IMG/VR virus record: IMGVR_UViG_3300025881_000099
Span: 1-21,337 of that record
Source: a virus
DNA: 21,337 nucleotides
Reading direction: 5' to 3' (one strand)
In this document: positions 13,793 through 21,038 of the stretch, piece after piece
How the letters are laid out: each line of letters starts with the position of its first letter
How positions within the stretch are numbered: position 1 is the first letter of the stretch
Notes under the pieces: generated by a model
Told to the model about the DNA's origin: nothing
Databases searched by the model: none
Seen by the model: only the letters and a program-made list of their open reading frames with translations
Translations under genes and position numbers: made by a program

Positions 13793-14884
13793 ATGAGTAT
13801 GAAGAACAAAGGTTGGGCTCCACATCTTATATCCAGAGTTGAAGAAATAGATATAGACCCGGATATAGAGAGAGAAATTGCTCAATTACAAGAGGCAAAG
13901 TTCTCTGAAAAAATTAAAGAAATAAAACTTGTTGAAGAACCACAAGAACACAAAACAGAACTTGCAGATGAACTTGGAAGTTTTTTCGGTGCCATTAGTA
14001 AGGCAAAGACAGATTTAAACGAAAAAATTAAGAAAGAGGAAGTCAAAATTGAAGGGTTAGAAGAACTATTCAATGAAATGGCGGCTGCAAAGAAAAAGAA
14101 AGTAGAAAAAAGAAAGAAAGTATTATTAGTAGAACCAGAGAAAACTCCTACAAGGTCTCCTGAAGAAGATGAGGGCTATGTAGAAGAATATAAGGCAGAA
14201 CAGCTCGTTTCTGAATTAGAAGAACTGGCAGTAGCAGAAGAAACAATCGAAGAAGCAGTCGAAGATAAGACTGTAGATAAAATGATTGAGAAAGTGAAGA
14301 AGCAAATTTCTAGTATGAAAAATGCTAATGAGCTTGATAAAGAAAGAGTTAGGCAATTATCAGACCTTGACACATGGGAGAAACTTAAAGAAGAATTTTT
14401 AAATTTCAAACATACAGTCAATGTTCAGTTAGGAACAGTAGGTGGTGGCGGTTTAGACCCACACAATATTGATTCAGACTTCTTGCCAGGAAAAACGAAT
14501 ACTTACAATTTAGGTAGTGAAAGTAGACGATGGAAAGATATATTTCTTTCCTCTAACTCTATTAACTTGGATGGTGCGACAATTTCTTCTGATGGCACAG
14601 GCGCAATTGCGATTGCAGCTTCTGGTGCTACATTACCAACAGGTTCTAAGACTGAAGATGGTAATGCCCTTGCAGTTATGAGTGTTGACTCGACTGGTGC
14701 GATTTCTAAACCAATTCGTAGAGTTGACTTCTTTAGTGCGGCTGACGGTTTAAGTACTAAAAATGCTACATTTGAATTTAGTGCTGAAGTGGCAGATAGA
14801 TATGCGTTTACTGATAGTAATACTTTTACTTTAGCAAACGGAAGTGCTTTAACGGACGCAGGAATAACACTATTCCAATTATAG
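13793..14884 (+). CDS. Coiled-coil structural protein with fibre-like C-terminus
   Basis: A 363-aa two-part protein. Residues ~15-205 are extremely rich in Lys and Glu with heptad-like spacing, including a KKKKVEKRKKV patch near 95-108 and an acidic EEDEGYVEEYKAEQ stretch. This should form long helices or coiled coil. After a short GGGGLDPHN hinge (~218-226), the C-terminal part is beta-rich: DFLPGKTNTYNLGS-x-x-RRWKDIFLSSNSINLDGATI, a motif set typical of marine T4-like structural proteins. It starts four bases after the previous stop. In T4 the whisker gene wac lies just before gp13, so by position this or the next gene may do a whisker/collar job; that is inference only. There is no similarity to fibritin that I can see. 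Confidence 0.7.
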   Translation: MSMKNKGWAPHLISRVEEIDIDPDIEREIAQLQEAKFSEKIKEIKLVEEPQEHKTELADELGSFFGAISKAKTDLNEKIKKEEVKIEGLEELFNEMAAAKKKKVEKRKKVLLVEPEKTPTRSPEEDEGYVEEYKAEQLVSELEELAVAEETIEEAVEDKTVDKMIEKVKKQISSMKNANELDKERVRQLSDLDTWEKLKEEFLNFKHTVNVQLGTVGGGGLDPHNIDSDFLPGKTNTYNLGSESRRWKDIFLSSNSINLDGATISSDGTGAIAIAASGATLPTGSKTEDGNALAVMSVDSTGAISKPIRRVDFFSAADGLSTKNATFEFSAEVADRYAFTDSNTFTLANGSALTDAGITLFQL

Positions 14885-14891
14885 GAAAATT

Positions 14892-15833
14892 ATGTCAGCA
14901 AAAACACCAATAAGAACAGTTTTTAATGCAAGTAATGTTGCAACAGGATTAGCAGAATATCAATCAGGCGAATTCATACCTCTATCACATGGTGGTATTG
15001 GAGCTGCACTTTCAATAGGTAGTGCAGGCCAAGTATTAAAAGTAAATTCAGGCGCAAGTGCATTAGAATTTGGAGATGTTACGGCAGTCTTTAATATTGA
15101 TGGCATGACTGATGGTTCTTCAGTATCTATCGCTGCTACTGATAAATTCGCAATATCAGATGGTGGTACAGAGAAATATGTATTAGCATCACAAATAGAT
15201 ACATACATCTCTGGTACAACACAAACACTTACAAACAAAACACTAACAACGCCTGTTATCGCAGAAATAGATGCGACTGGCGATTTCACAGTTGATGCCG
15301 CTACTGATATAATATTAGATGCAGATGGTGGTGACATATTCGTTAAAGATGGCGGTACAACATTCGGTAGTTTAACAAATTCGAGTGGCGACTTAGTTAT
15401 TAAATCAGGTACCACTACTGCAATATCAATGAGTGGTGCAAATGTTACTGTTGCTGGTAACTTAACTGTCGAAGGTTCAACAACTACAGTTGATTCAACT
15501 ACTATTAGTATTCAAAATGCTTTTGTATTTGAAGGTGCGACTGCTGATGCTTACGAAACAACTCTAACAACAATTGACCCAACGGCAGATAGAACAATAT
15601 CATTACCGAATGTATCAGGTACTTTGCCTGTATTAGCAGCCGCAAGTGCAACACAGATTACCTCAACGCCTGAAGAATTAAACTTACTAGATGGCGTAAC
15701 TGCAACAACGGCTGAATTAAACTATGTTGACGGCGTTACATCAAACATTCAAACACAACTAGATACAAAAATCTCTAGTCTAACTGGTGCAACAACAGCT
15801 TTTGCAATCGCTCAGGCCATCGCTTTAGGGTAA
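14892..15833 (+). CDS. Short fibre-like structural protein
   Basis: A 313-aa beta-rich protein. Its N-terminus (NVATGLAEYQSGEFIPLSHGGIG followed by SIGSAGQVLKVNS-type sequence) is a widely seen marine T4-like virion motif. The middle has TLTNKTLTTPVI, an ILDADGGDIFVKDGG module and a NLTVEGSTTTVDS strand. The end shares the VFEGATADA...RTISLPN...ELNLLDG block with the two S74 fibres. It lacks an S74 domain, and ends after ELNYVDGVTSNIQTQLDTK with a hydrophobic FAIAQAIALG tail. It could be a collar or short fibre, or a fibre adaptor. An AGGAA ribosome site precedes the ATG. It lies directly upstream of gp13. Confidence 0.7.
   Translation: MSAKTPIRTVFNASNVATGLAEYQSGEFIPLSHGGIGAALSIGSAGQVLKVNSGASALEFGDVTAVFNIDGMTDGSSVSIAATDKFAISDGGTEKYVLASQIDTYISGTTQTLTNKTLTTPVIAEIDATGDFTVDAATDIILDADGGDIFVKDGGTTFGSLTNSSGDLVIKSGTTTAISMSGANVTVAGNLTVEGSTTTVDSTTISIQNAFVFEGATADAYETTLTTIDPTADRTISLPNVSGTLPVLAAASATQITSTPEELNLLDGVTATTAELNYVDGVTSNIQTQLDTKISSLTGATTAFAIAQAIALG
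15525..15740 (+). repeat. Partial third copy of the fibre repeat
   Basis: This stretch encodes the same block seen at about 1106-1280 in fibre 1 and in the matching part of fibre 2: VFEGATADA, ETTLT, RTISLPNVSGTLPVLAAASAT, ELN-x-DG. It extends with a second ELNYVDG unit. It shows that modules are shared by at least three structural genes. Confidence 0.8.
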
Positions 15834-15834
15834 G

Positions 15835-15842
15835 ACTAAATA
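15835..15842 (+). promoter_or_regulatory. Weak late-promoter-like box before gp13
   Basis: ACTAAATA sits between the fibre-like gene and gp13, matching the late consensus at six of eight positions. It is 18 bases from the ATG, not 28. An AAAGGA ribosome site follows at 15847-15852. Offered only as a candidate. Confidence 0.25.
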
Positions 15843-15860
15843 GTATAAAGGATAATAAAT

Positions 15861-16667
15861 ATGGCAACCCCAAGTACAAGAGAAACATTAAAACAATACT
15901 GTCTTAGAAACTTAGGTAAACCTGTTATCGACATAAATGTTGATGACGACCAAGTAGAAGATAGAATTGACGAAGCACTACAGTATTTCGCACAGTATCA
16001 TGTTGATGGTGTTGAGAGAATGTATCTAAAGTATCTAGTAACGGCAGACGATATTACTCGTATGACGACTGACGCTTCTGAATCAGTAACAGAAAATTCT
16101 ATAACAACCACATACAAAAGAGCTGATAACTATCTTGTTGTTCCTTCTTCAGTTGTTTCTGTTGTTAATGTGTTTCCATTATCAGACAGAGCAAATCTAA
16201 ACATGTTTGATGTAAGATATCAGTTAAGACTAAATGACTTGTACGATTTCTCATCAACAAGTATTGTTCACTATGAAATGACAATGCGACACTTAGACTT
16301 TCTTGACCACATATTAGTGGGTGAGAAGCCAATGAGATTTAATCAACTCTCAAACAGATTATATATTGATATGGATTGGGGAACTGATATTACTGCTGGC
16401 GAATACTTAATCTTTGAAGTTTATCGCAAAGTAGACCCAGACACATACACAGACCTTTATGATGACATCTATCTAAAAAGATATCTGACTGCACTTATCA
16501 AAAGACAATGGGGTCAAAACTTATCTAAATTCTCAGGCACAGCGATGCTCGGTGGCGTAACGCTTAACGGACCTGAATTGTTTTCTTCTGCGATTGATGA
16601 ACAACAAAGACTTGAAGAAGAAATCAGACTCAATTATGAAGAACCACCACACATGCAACAGGGATAA
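15861..16667 (+). CDS. gp13: gp13 neck (head completion) protein
   Basis: A 268-aa homologue of T4 gp13, which joins gp14 to build the neck connecting the filled head to the tail. The diagnostic N-terminus is visible: TRETLKQYCLRNLGKPVIDINVDDDQVEDRIDEAL, then QYFAQYHVDGVERMY. Further on are FPLSDRANLNMFDVRYQLRLNDLYD and the conserved end region LKRYLTALIKRQWGQNLSKFSG-x-x-x-GGVTLNG. It is somewhat shorter than T4 gp13 (309 aa). It is followed by gp14 and gp15 exactly as in T4, which makes the assignment strong. An AAAGGA ribosome site lies eight bases before the ATG. Confidence 0.9.
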   Translation: MATPSTRETLKQYCLRNLGKPVIDINVDDDQVEDRIDEALQYFAQYHVDGVERMYLKYLVTADDITRMTTDASESVTENSITTTYKRADNYLVVPSSVVSVVNVFPLSDRANLNMFDVRYQLRLNDLYDFSSTSIVHYEMTMRHLDFLDHILVGEKPMRFNQLSNRLYIDMDWGTDITAGEYLIFEVYRKVDPDTYTDLYDDIYLKRYLTALIKRQWGQNLSKFSGTAMLGGVTLNGPELFSSAIDEQQRLEEEIRLNYEEPPHMQQG

Positions 16668-16671
16668 CTAA

Positions 16672-17439
16672 ATGCCAACTAATGTCTATTTCGACACCGG
16701 CACCACTTCAGAACAAAGATTATACGAAGATTTAATAATCGAACAACTGAAGATATATGGTCAGGATGTCTATTATCTACCAAGAAAAATAGCGAACAAA
16801 GACACAATCTTTGGTGAGGACCCTGCGAGCTCGTTTGACGATTCATACATCATTGAAATGTATGTCGATAACTCTGATGGTTACATGGGCGAACAAGAGA
16901 TTATTAAGAAGTTTGGCCTAGAACTCAGAGATGACATTCAGTTTACAGTATCTAAGTTAAGATGGGAAACTCTAGTAGGCAACAATTCAGACTTAGTTAC
17001 AGAACGCCCTCAAGAAGGCGACTTAGTTTACTTCCCGACTACGAAGAAATTCTTTGAGATTCAATTCGTAGAACACGAAGCGCCATTCTATCAACAGAGT
17101 GCGTTGCCAGTTTACAAACTATCTTGTACTACATTTGAGTATAGTTCTGAAAGACTCGATACTGGTATTGCTTCTATTGACCAGACAGAAGATGACTTAT
17201 CAACTGACACAATGCAGTTTCAGTTCTCACTAGAAAACGAAACTGGTTCATTCGTATTAGAATCAAGTATTGGTGCGATTGACTACTTTGTCAATGAGGA
17301 CTTCACTATGGCGACTCAACAACCTGTTGACATGGGACAAATCTTTGAAACACAGGCAGGCACGAATACGGCATCAACGACTGATGACATACTCGACTTT
17401 AGTGAAAGAAATCCATTTGGGGAGGTTGACGACTACTAA
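16672..17439 (+). CDS. gp14: gp14 neck protein
   Basis: A 255-aa protein, nearly the length of T4 gp14 (256 aa). Conserved marks are YGQDVYYLPRKIANKDTIFGEDPASSF (residues 31-56), MYVDNSDGYMGEQEIIKKFGLELRD, EGDLVYFPTTKKFFEIQFVE followed by APFYQQ, and a C-terminal ERNPFGEVDDY. All line up in order with T4 gp14. gp14 and gp13 close the head portal after packaging and form the tail docking surface. It starts four bases after gp13 and its stop overlaps gp15 (TAATG), so the two are coupled. Confidence 0.92.
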   Translation: MPTNVYFDTGTTSEQRLYEDLIIEQLKIYGQDVYYLPRKIANKDTIFGEDPASSFDDSYIIEMYVDNSDGYMGEQEIIKKFGLELRDDIQFTVSKLRWETLVGNNSDLVTERPQEGDLVYFPTTKKFFEIQFVEHEAPFYQQSALPVYKLSCTTFEYSSERLDTGIASIDQTEDDLSTDTMQFQFSLENETGSFVLESSIGAIDYFVNEDFTMATQQPVDMGQIFETQAGTNTASTTDDILDFSERNPFGEVDDY

Positions 17440-18251
17440 TGTTTGGAGAACACTTTTACCACAAACAAATTCGCAATACTGTAATTGCGTTCGGTACGAT
17501 ATTTAATAATATTCATATCAAACGCTTAGATTCTAGCGGGAATCCTTTACAGAATATTAAAGTACCTTTGTCTTACTCGCCAAGGGAAAAGTTTATTGCA
17601 CGACTAGAACAACAAGCGAGTTTAACTGGAACAGATTCAAGTGTGGCTATTACTCTACCTCGTATGTCATTTGAAATCAATGGTTACAGTTATGATGCTT
17701 CTCGAAAGTTAAACAAGAATCAAAAGAGAGGCGTTGTTACAACAAATGCAGACACAACAAAACTAAACACACAATACTCGCCTGTGCCTTATGATGTGAG
17801 TTTTTCGTTAAGTGTGTTTACATCTAATTCAGATGACGGCCTACAGATTGTTGAACAAATACTGCCATATTTTCAACCAGATTACACAGTAACAATGATT
17901 GAAAATTCTACAATGGATACAAAGAGAGATATACCTTTCATATTAGAAAATGTAGGTTATGACGATTCGTATGCAGGTGACTTGACAACGACAAGACGAA
18001 TTGAGTATACTCTAAACTTTACTGCAAAGATATATCTGTATGGTCCAATCAGTACATCTGCTGTTATCAAAACAGTATCAGCAGACTTATATGCTGACTC
18101 ATCTGACCAAAGTCCATCTCGAAGTGAAAGAGTTACAGTTACTCCTAATCCAACAAGTGCTGATAAAGATGACACATACACATATACTACAACATTAGAT
18201 TTCTTTAATGATGGTTTAAACTATGATGAAGAAACGGGTAATGATGTTTAA
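17439..18251 (+). CDS. gp15: gp15 proximal tail sheath stabilisation protein
   Basis: A 270-aa protein matching T4 gp15 (272 aa) in length and place. It begins MFGEHFYHKQIRNTVIAFGTIFNNIHI and has KVPLSYSPREKFIAR (the conserved block near residues 41-55), ITLPRMSFEI and a PYDVSFSLSVFTSNSDDGLQIVEQILPYFQPDYTV segment. gp15 forms a hexameric ring at the head-proximal end of the tail that locks the sheath and tube and binds gp14. The start overlaps the gp14 stop. The next genes in T4 are gp16 and gp17; here a foreign oxygenase gene intervenes. Confidence 0.93.
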   Translation: MFGEHFYHKQIRNTVIAFGTIFNNIHIKRLDSSGNPLQNIKVPLSYSPREKFIARLEQQASLTGTDSSVAITLPRMSFEINGYSYDASRKLNKNQKRGVVTTNADTTKLNTQYSPVPYDVSFSLSVFTSNSDDGLQIVEQILPYFQPDYTVTMIENSTMDTKRDIPFILENVGYDDSYAGDLTTTRRIEYTLNFTAKIYLYGPISTSAVIKTVSADLYADSSDQSPSRSERVTVTPNPTSADKDDTYTYTTTLDFFNDGLNYDEETGNDV

Positions 18252-18270
18252 ATAAAAAGGAATTTATATT

Positions 18271-18885
18271 ATGATTGATTATAAAATTATTGACAATGTA
18301 TTAGACCCTGAAATATACTATGATTTAAAAGCATGGATTGAATCAAATACATTTCACTGGTATCATTATGGCGCTGTAACATATCGTGGCGATAGTTCTA
18401 AAAATGTGATAGATTCTAAGTATGGTGTTAGAAAACCTGAAGATTTTAAAGACGAGCGTAAGCATTTAAATTTACCACCAGAATGGCCAATTGAAGATTT
18501 AACAGAAGAAGAATCAGATTATGATTTTATGTTAGGTCATAGAGTCTATGCAGATAATGTAATTCTCACAAACGAGATGACATGGAATAAAATTAGGCCT
18601 ATTATGAATATGCTTAAAATGAAGTCATTAATAAGATGTGGTGTTAATTATTATCCAAAAACACACAAAATACTTAATCATTCATATCATACTGATTTCC
18701 CATTTGAACATAAAGGTGCTTTATTTTACATAAATGATAATGATGGATTAACTATACTAGAAGATGGTACTGAAATTGAGGGTGTTGGAAATAGACTTTT
18801 ATTATTTGATGCAAGTAGACCTCATCATAGTACAACATGCACAAACGCAACAAGAAGATTGAATATTAATTTTAATTATTTTTAA
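18271..18885 (+). CDS. 2OG-Fe(II) oxygenase family protein (second)
   Basis: A 204-aa protein with a clear dioxygenase metal motif. His140-Thr-Asp142 (NHSYHTDFPFEH) and His185 or His186 (SRPHHSTTCT) form the Fe(II) triad. Arg195/Arg196 in ATRRLNINFNYF is the likely 2-oxoglutarate contact. Strands such as GALFYINDNDGLTILEDGTEI and NRLLLFDAS complete the double-stranded beta-helix. Proteins of this type with a terminal RLNINFN motif are common in marine T4-like phages; their targets are mostly unknown. It has an AAAAAGGA ribosome site, and a TTTAAATA late-box-like string lies 16 bases upstream of its ATG. It is an insertion between gp15 and gp16. It is not a copy of the oxygenase at 4860. Confidence 0.78.
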   Translation: MIDYKIIDNVLDPEIYYDLKAWIESNTFHWYHYGAVTYRGDSSKNVIDSKYGVRKPEDFKDERKHLNLPPEWPIEDLTEEESDYDFMLGHRVYADNVILTNEMTWNKIRPIMNMLKMKSLIRCGVNYYPKTHKILNHSYHTDFPFEHKGALFYINDNDGLTILEDGTEIEGVGNRLLLFDASRPHHSTTCTNATRRLNINFNYF

Positions 18886-18888
18886 GAT

Positions 18889-19296
18889 ATGAGTGATATA
18901 GACGATAAACTAAATGAAGTTTTAAATATTGTACCAGAGGTTATAGAACCGACTGAAGTTGCAACAGTAGAAACACAGATTGCAGTTCCTGTAGATAAAG
19001 ATGCAGAGGTCGATTTCGATACAGGCCGTGAGAATCTATATAAGATGCTAGAAAAAGGAAATGATGCAATAGACGGTATACTAGCATTAGCGAAAGAAGG
19101 AGAACATCCTCGTGCGTATGAGGTTGCAGGACAGTTGATAAAAACGGTTGCAGATGTTTCTAAAGATTTGATGGCAATGCAAGAAAAACTCAAGAAACTT
19201 AAAGAAGTGCCCAATACGGGCCCCAAAAGTGTTACTAACGCTTTGTTTGTGGGCTCTACAACCGAATTAACGAAACTATTAAAGGAGAAGAAATAA
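18889..19296 (+). CDS. gp16: gp16 small terminase subunit
   Basis: A 135-aa protein in the position of T4 gp16 and slightly shorter than it (164 aa). Residues 40-85 hold the conserved core seen in marine T4-like relatives: DFDTGRENLYKMLEKGNDAIDGILALAKEGEHPRAYEVAGQLIKTVADVSKDL. A helical linker follows, then the C-terminal VTNALFVGSTTELTKLLKEKK signature. The small subunit forms a ring that recruits DNA and stimulates the gp17 motor. The acidic, low-complexity N-terminus is as expected. Its stop overlaps the formate dehydrogenase start (TAATG), and its last codons carry that gene's AAAGGAG. It is separated from gp17 by two genes, unlike in T4. Confidence 0.9.
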   Translation: MSDIDDKLNEVLNIVPEVIEPTEVATVETQIAVPVDKDAEVDFDTGRENLYKMLEKGNDAIDGILALAKEGEHPRAYEVAGQLIKTVADVSKDLMAMQEKLKKLKEVPNTGPKSVTNALFVGSTTELTKLLKEKK

Positions 19297-20492
19297 TGAA
19301 AGTATTATGCGTTCTATATGATGACCCTAAAGGCGGAATGCCAGAGAGTTATCCTCTAAGTGATTTGCCTAAAATAGACAAATATCCTGACGGCATGACA
19401 TTACCTAGTCCTCAAGGCAGAGATTTTACACCTGGTGAACTATTGGGTTGCGTGTCTGGTGAACTAGGACTTAGAAAGTTTTTAGAAGAAAGAGGTCATT
19501 CATTAGTCGTTACATCTGACAAAGACGGCGAAGGCTGTACGGCAGATAAAGAATTAGTTGATTCAGATATTGTTATCTCTCAACCATTCTTTCCTTACTA
19601 TGTAACGAGAGAGAAAATGGAAAGTGCGCCTCTTTTAAAGATGGCGATTACTGCTGGTATCGGTTCTGACCATGTTGATTTACAGGCTGCTATGGACCAC
19701 AACATTGATGTTGTTGAAGTAACTTATTGTAATTCAAGGTCTGTTGCAGAACATATTGTTATGCAGATTCTAGTCTTAGTAAGAGATTTTACTACTCAAC
19801 ATAATATTGTAAATGAAGGTGGTTGGCATATTGCTGATGCAGTTTCAAGGTCATATGATGTTGAAGGTATGCATGTTGGTACAATTGCGGCTGGCCGTAT
19901 TGGTATTGATATGTTAAGAAAGATGAAACCATTTGATGTACATCTTCACTATTTCGATAAACACAGACTAGGCAATGAAGTAGAAAGAGAATTAGGTTTA
20001 ATCTACCATGATTCAGTAGAATCTTTAGTCGCAGCTTGTGATGTTATTAATATTAGTTGCCCACTACACCCCGAAACAGAACACTTGTTTGATGACGAGA
20101 TGATTGCGAAGTGTAAGAAAGGTGCATACATTATTAATACTGCAAGAGGTAAAATCTGTGATAAAGATGCTATTGCTCGTGCATGTGAGTCGGGTCAACT
20201 AAGTGGATATGCTGGTGATGTCTGGTTCCCACAACCTGCCCCTAATGACCATGTCTGGAGAACAATGCCTCATCACGGAATGACACCACACACATCTGGA
20301 ACTTCATTATCTGCACAGACAAGATATGCAGACGGCGTTAGAGAAATACTAGAATGCTACTTTGCTGGTTTTGATATCAGAGATGAATATCTAATTGTTA
20401 AAGACGGAGACCTTGCTGGTATGGGAGCTCATTCATATACTAAAGGAACTGCAACAGGCGGTTCTGAAGAAGCTGCGGAGTTCAAAAAGTAA
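19296..20492 (+). CDS. fdh: NAD-dependent formate dehydrogenase (full length)
   Basis: A 398-aa D-2-hydroxyacid-dehydrogenase-fold enzyme that oxidises formate to CO2 with NAD+, very like methylotroph FDH (Pseudomonas sp. 101, ~400 aa). It shares its start (KVLCVLYDDP), SGELGLRK, TSDKDG, AITAGIGSDHVDLQ and VTYCNS-x-SVAEH. Residues fall at the same numbers as in the Pseudomonas enzyme: Pro97-Phe98, Ile122, Asn146, Asp221 (NAD preference), Arg284, Asp308, Gln313 and His332. The Rossmann motif is AAGRIG at 198-203. The C-terminal ATGGSEEAAEFKK tail is also kept. I see no truncation or missing residue. It is metal-free, soluble and cytoplasmic. The start overlaps gp16 (TAATG) with AAAGGAG eight bases upstream, and the next gene starts right after its stop. 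It sits in a terminase operon, so expression is probably late. An auxiliary metabolic gene role is inferred. Confidence 0.95.
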   Translation: MKVLCVLYDDPKGGMPESYPLSDLPKIDKYPDGMTLPSPQGRDFTPGELLGCVSGELGLRKFLEERGHSLVVTSDKDGEGCTADKELVDSDIVISQPFFPYYVTREKMESAPLLKMAITAGIGSDHVDLQAAMDHNIDVVEVTYCNSRSVAEHIVMQILVLVRDFTTQHNIVNEGGWHIADAVSRSYDVEGMHVGTIAAGRIGIDMLRKMKPFDVHLHYFDKHRLGNEVERELGLIYHDSVESLVAACDVINISCPLHPETEHLFDDEMIAKCKKGAYIINTARGKICDKDAIARACESGQLSGYAGDVWFPQPAPNDHVWRTMPHHGMTPHTSGTSLSAQTRYADGVREILECYFAGFDIRDEYLIVKDGDLAGMGAHSYTKGTATGGSEEAAEFKK

Positions 20493-21038
20493 ATGCAATA
20501 TTTTAGACCAGGCTTAGAAGAAAGTATTACACTACCGCCTCATCCAGAAAACTCATCTGAGATTGGTGAGGTGGTAAATGCTGTAACAACAAGAACGGCA
20601 GAAGATGTTACATCTATTAGAAATCATGACCATGAACCTTTCTATGCAGTTGAACAGTATTGCAAATCAAAGAATGTTGAGTTTGACCGTAAAGAGATGA
20701 GAGAATTAATTAAACAGGCAACTGACATTATTGGTTACTTCAAAGGTAGTTTTAATCGTGATAGACCAGCTGAAGTTAATTCTTCTATTAATACTTTGCC
20801 GAGCGAAACAAACAAATCAAGGTCTTATCCGAGTGGTCACGCTACTCAGTCAAGATTAGTTGCACGATATATGGCAGATAAGAATCCTGTACATGCAGAA
20901 GAAATATTAAGAGCAGGCAACGAATGTGGTCTAGGAAGAGTCAAGGCAGGATTTCATTATATGTCTGACTATCATGTGGGCAATTTATTAGGTGAGAAGT
21001 TATTTATATTTATGAATCGAGAGAGTGATGGCAGCTAA
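20493..21038 (+). CDS. PAP2-superfamily phosphatase-like protein
   Basis: A 181-aa protein with all three PAP2 acid-phosphatase motifs: Lys84-x6-Arg91-Pro92 (KGSFNRDRP), Pro113-Ser-Gly-His116 (YPSGHATQS) and Arg149-x5-His155-x3-Asp159 (GRVKAGFHYMSD). His155 is the expected nucleophile and His116 the acid. Relatives remove phosphate from lipids, nucleotides or small organic phosphates. It has neither a signal peptide nor transmembrane helices, so it looks like a soluble class-A-like phosphatase rather than a lipid phosphatase. The ATG begins directly after the formate dehydrogenase stop, and its end overlaps the start of gp17 by 11 bases, so it belongs to the same transcript. Substrate and role are unknown; phosphate scavenging or nucleotide handling is possible. 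Confidence 0.82.
   Translation: MQYFRPGLEESITLPPHPENSSEIGEVVNAVTTRTAEDVTSIRNHDHEPFYAVEQYCKSKNVEFDRKEMRELIKQATDIIGYFKGSFNRDRPAEVNSSINTLPSETNKSRSYPSGHATQSRLVARYMADKNPVHAEEILRAGNECGLGRVKAGFHYMSDYHVGNLLGEKLFIFMNRESDGS

Noticed and set aside
21001-21008. TATAAATA on the minus strand.
   Set aside because: There is no minus-strand gene downstream; it lies within the phosphatase coding sequence.
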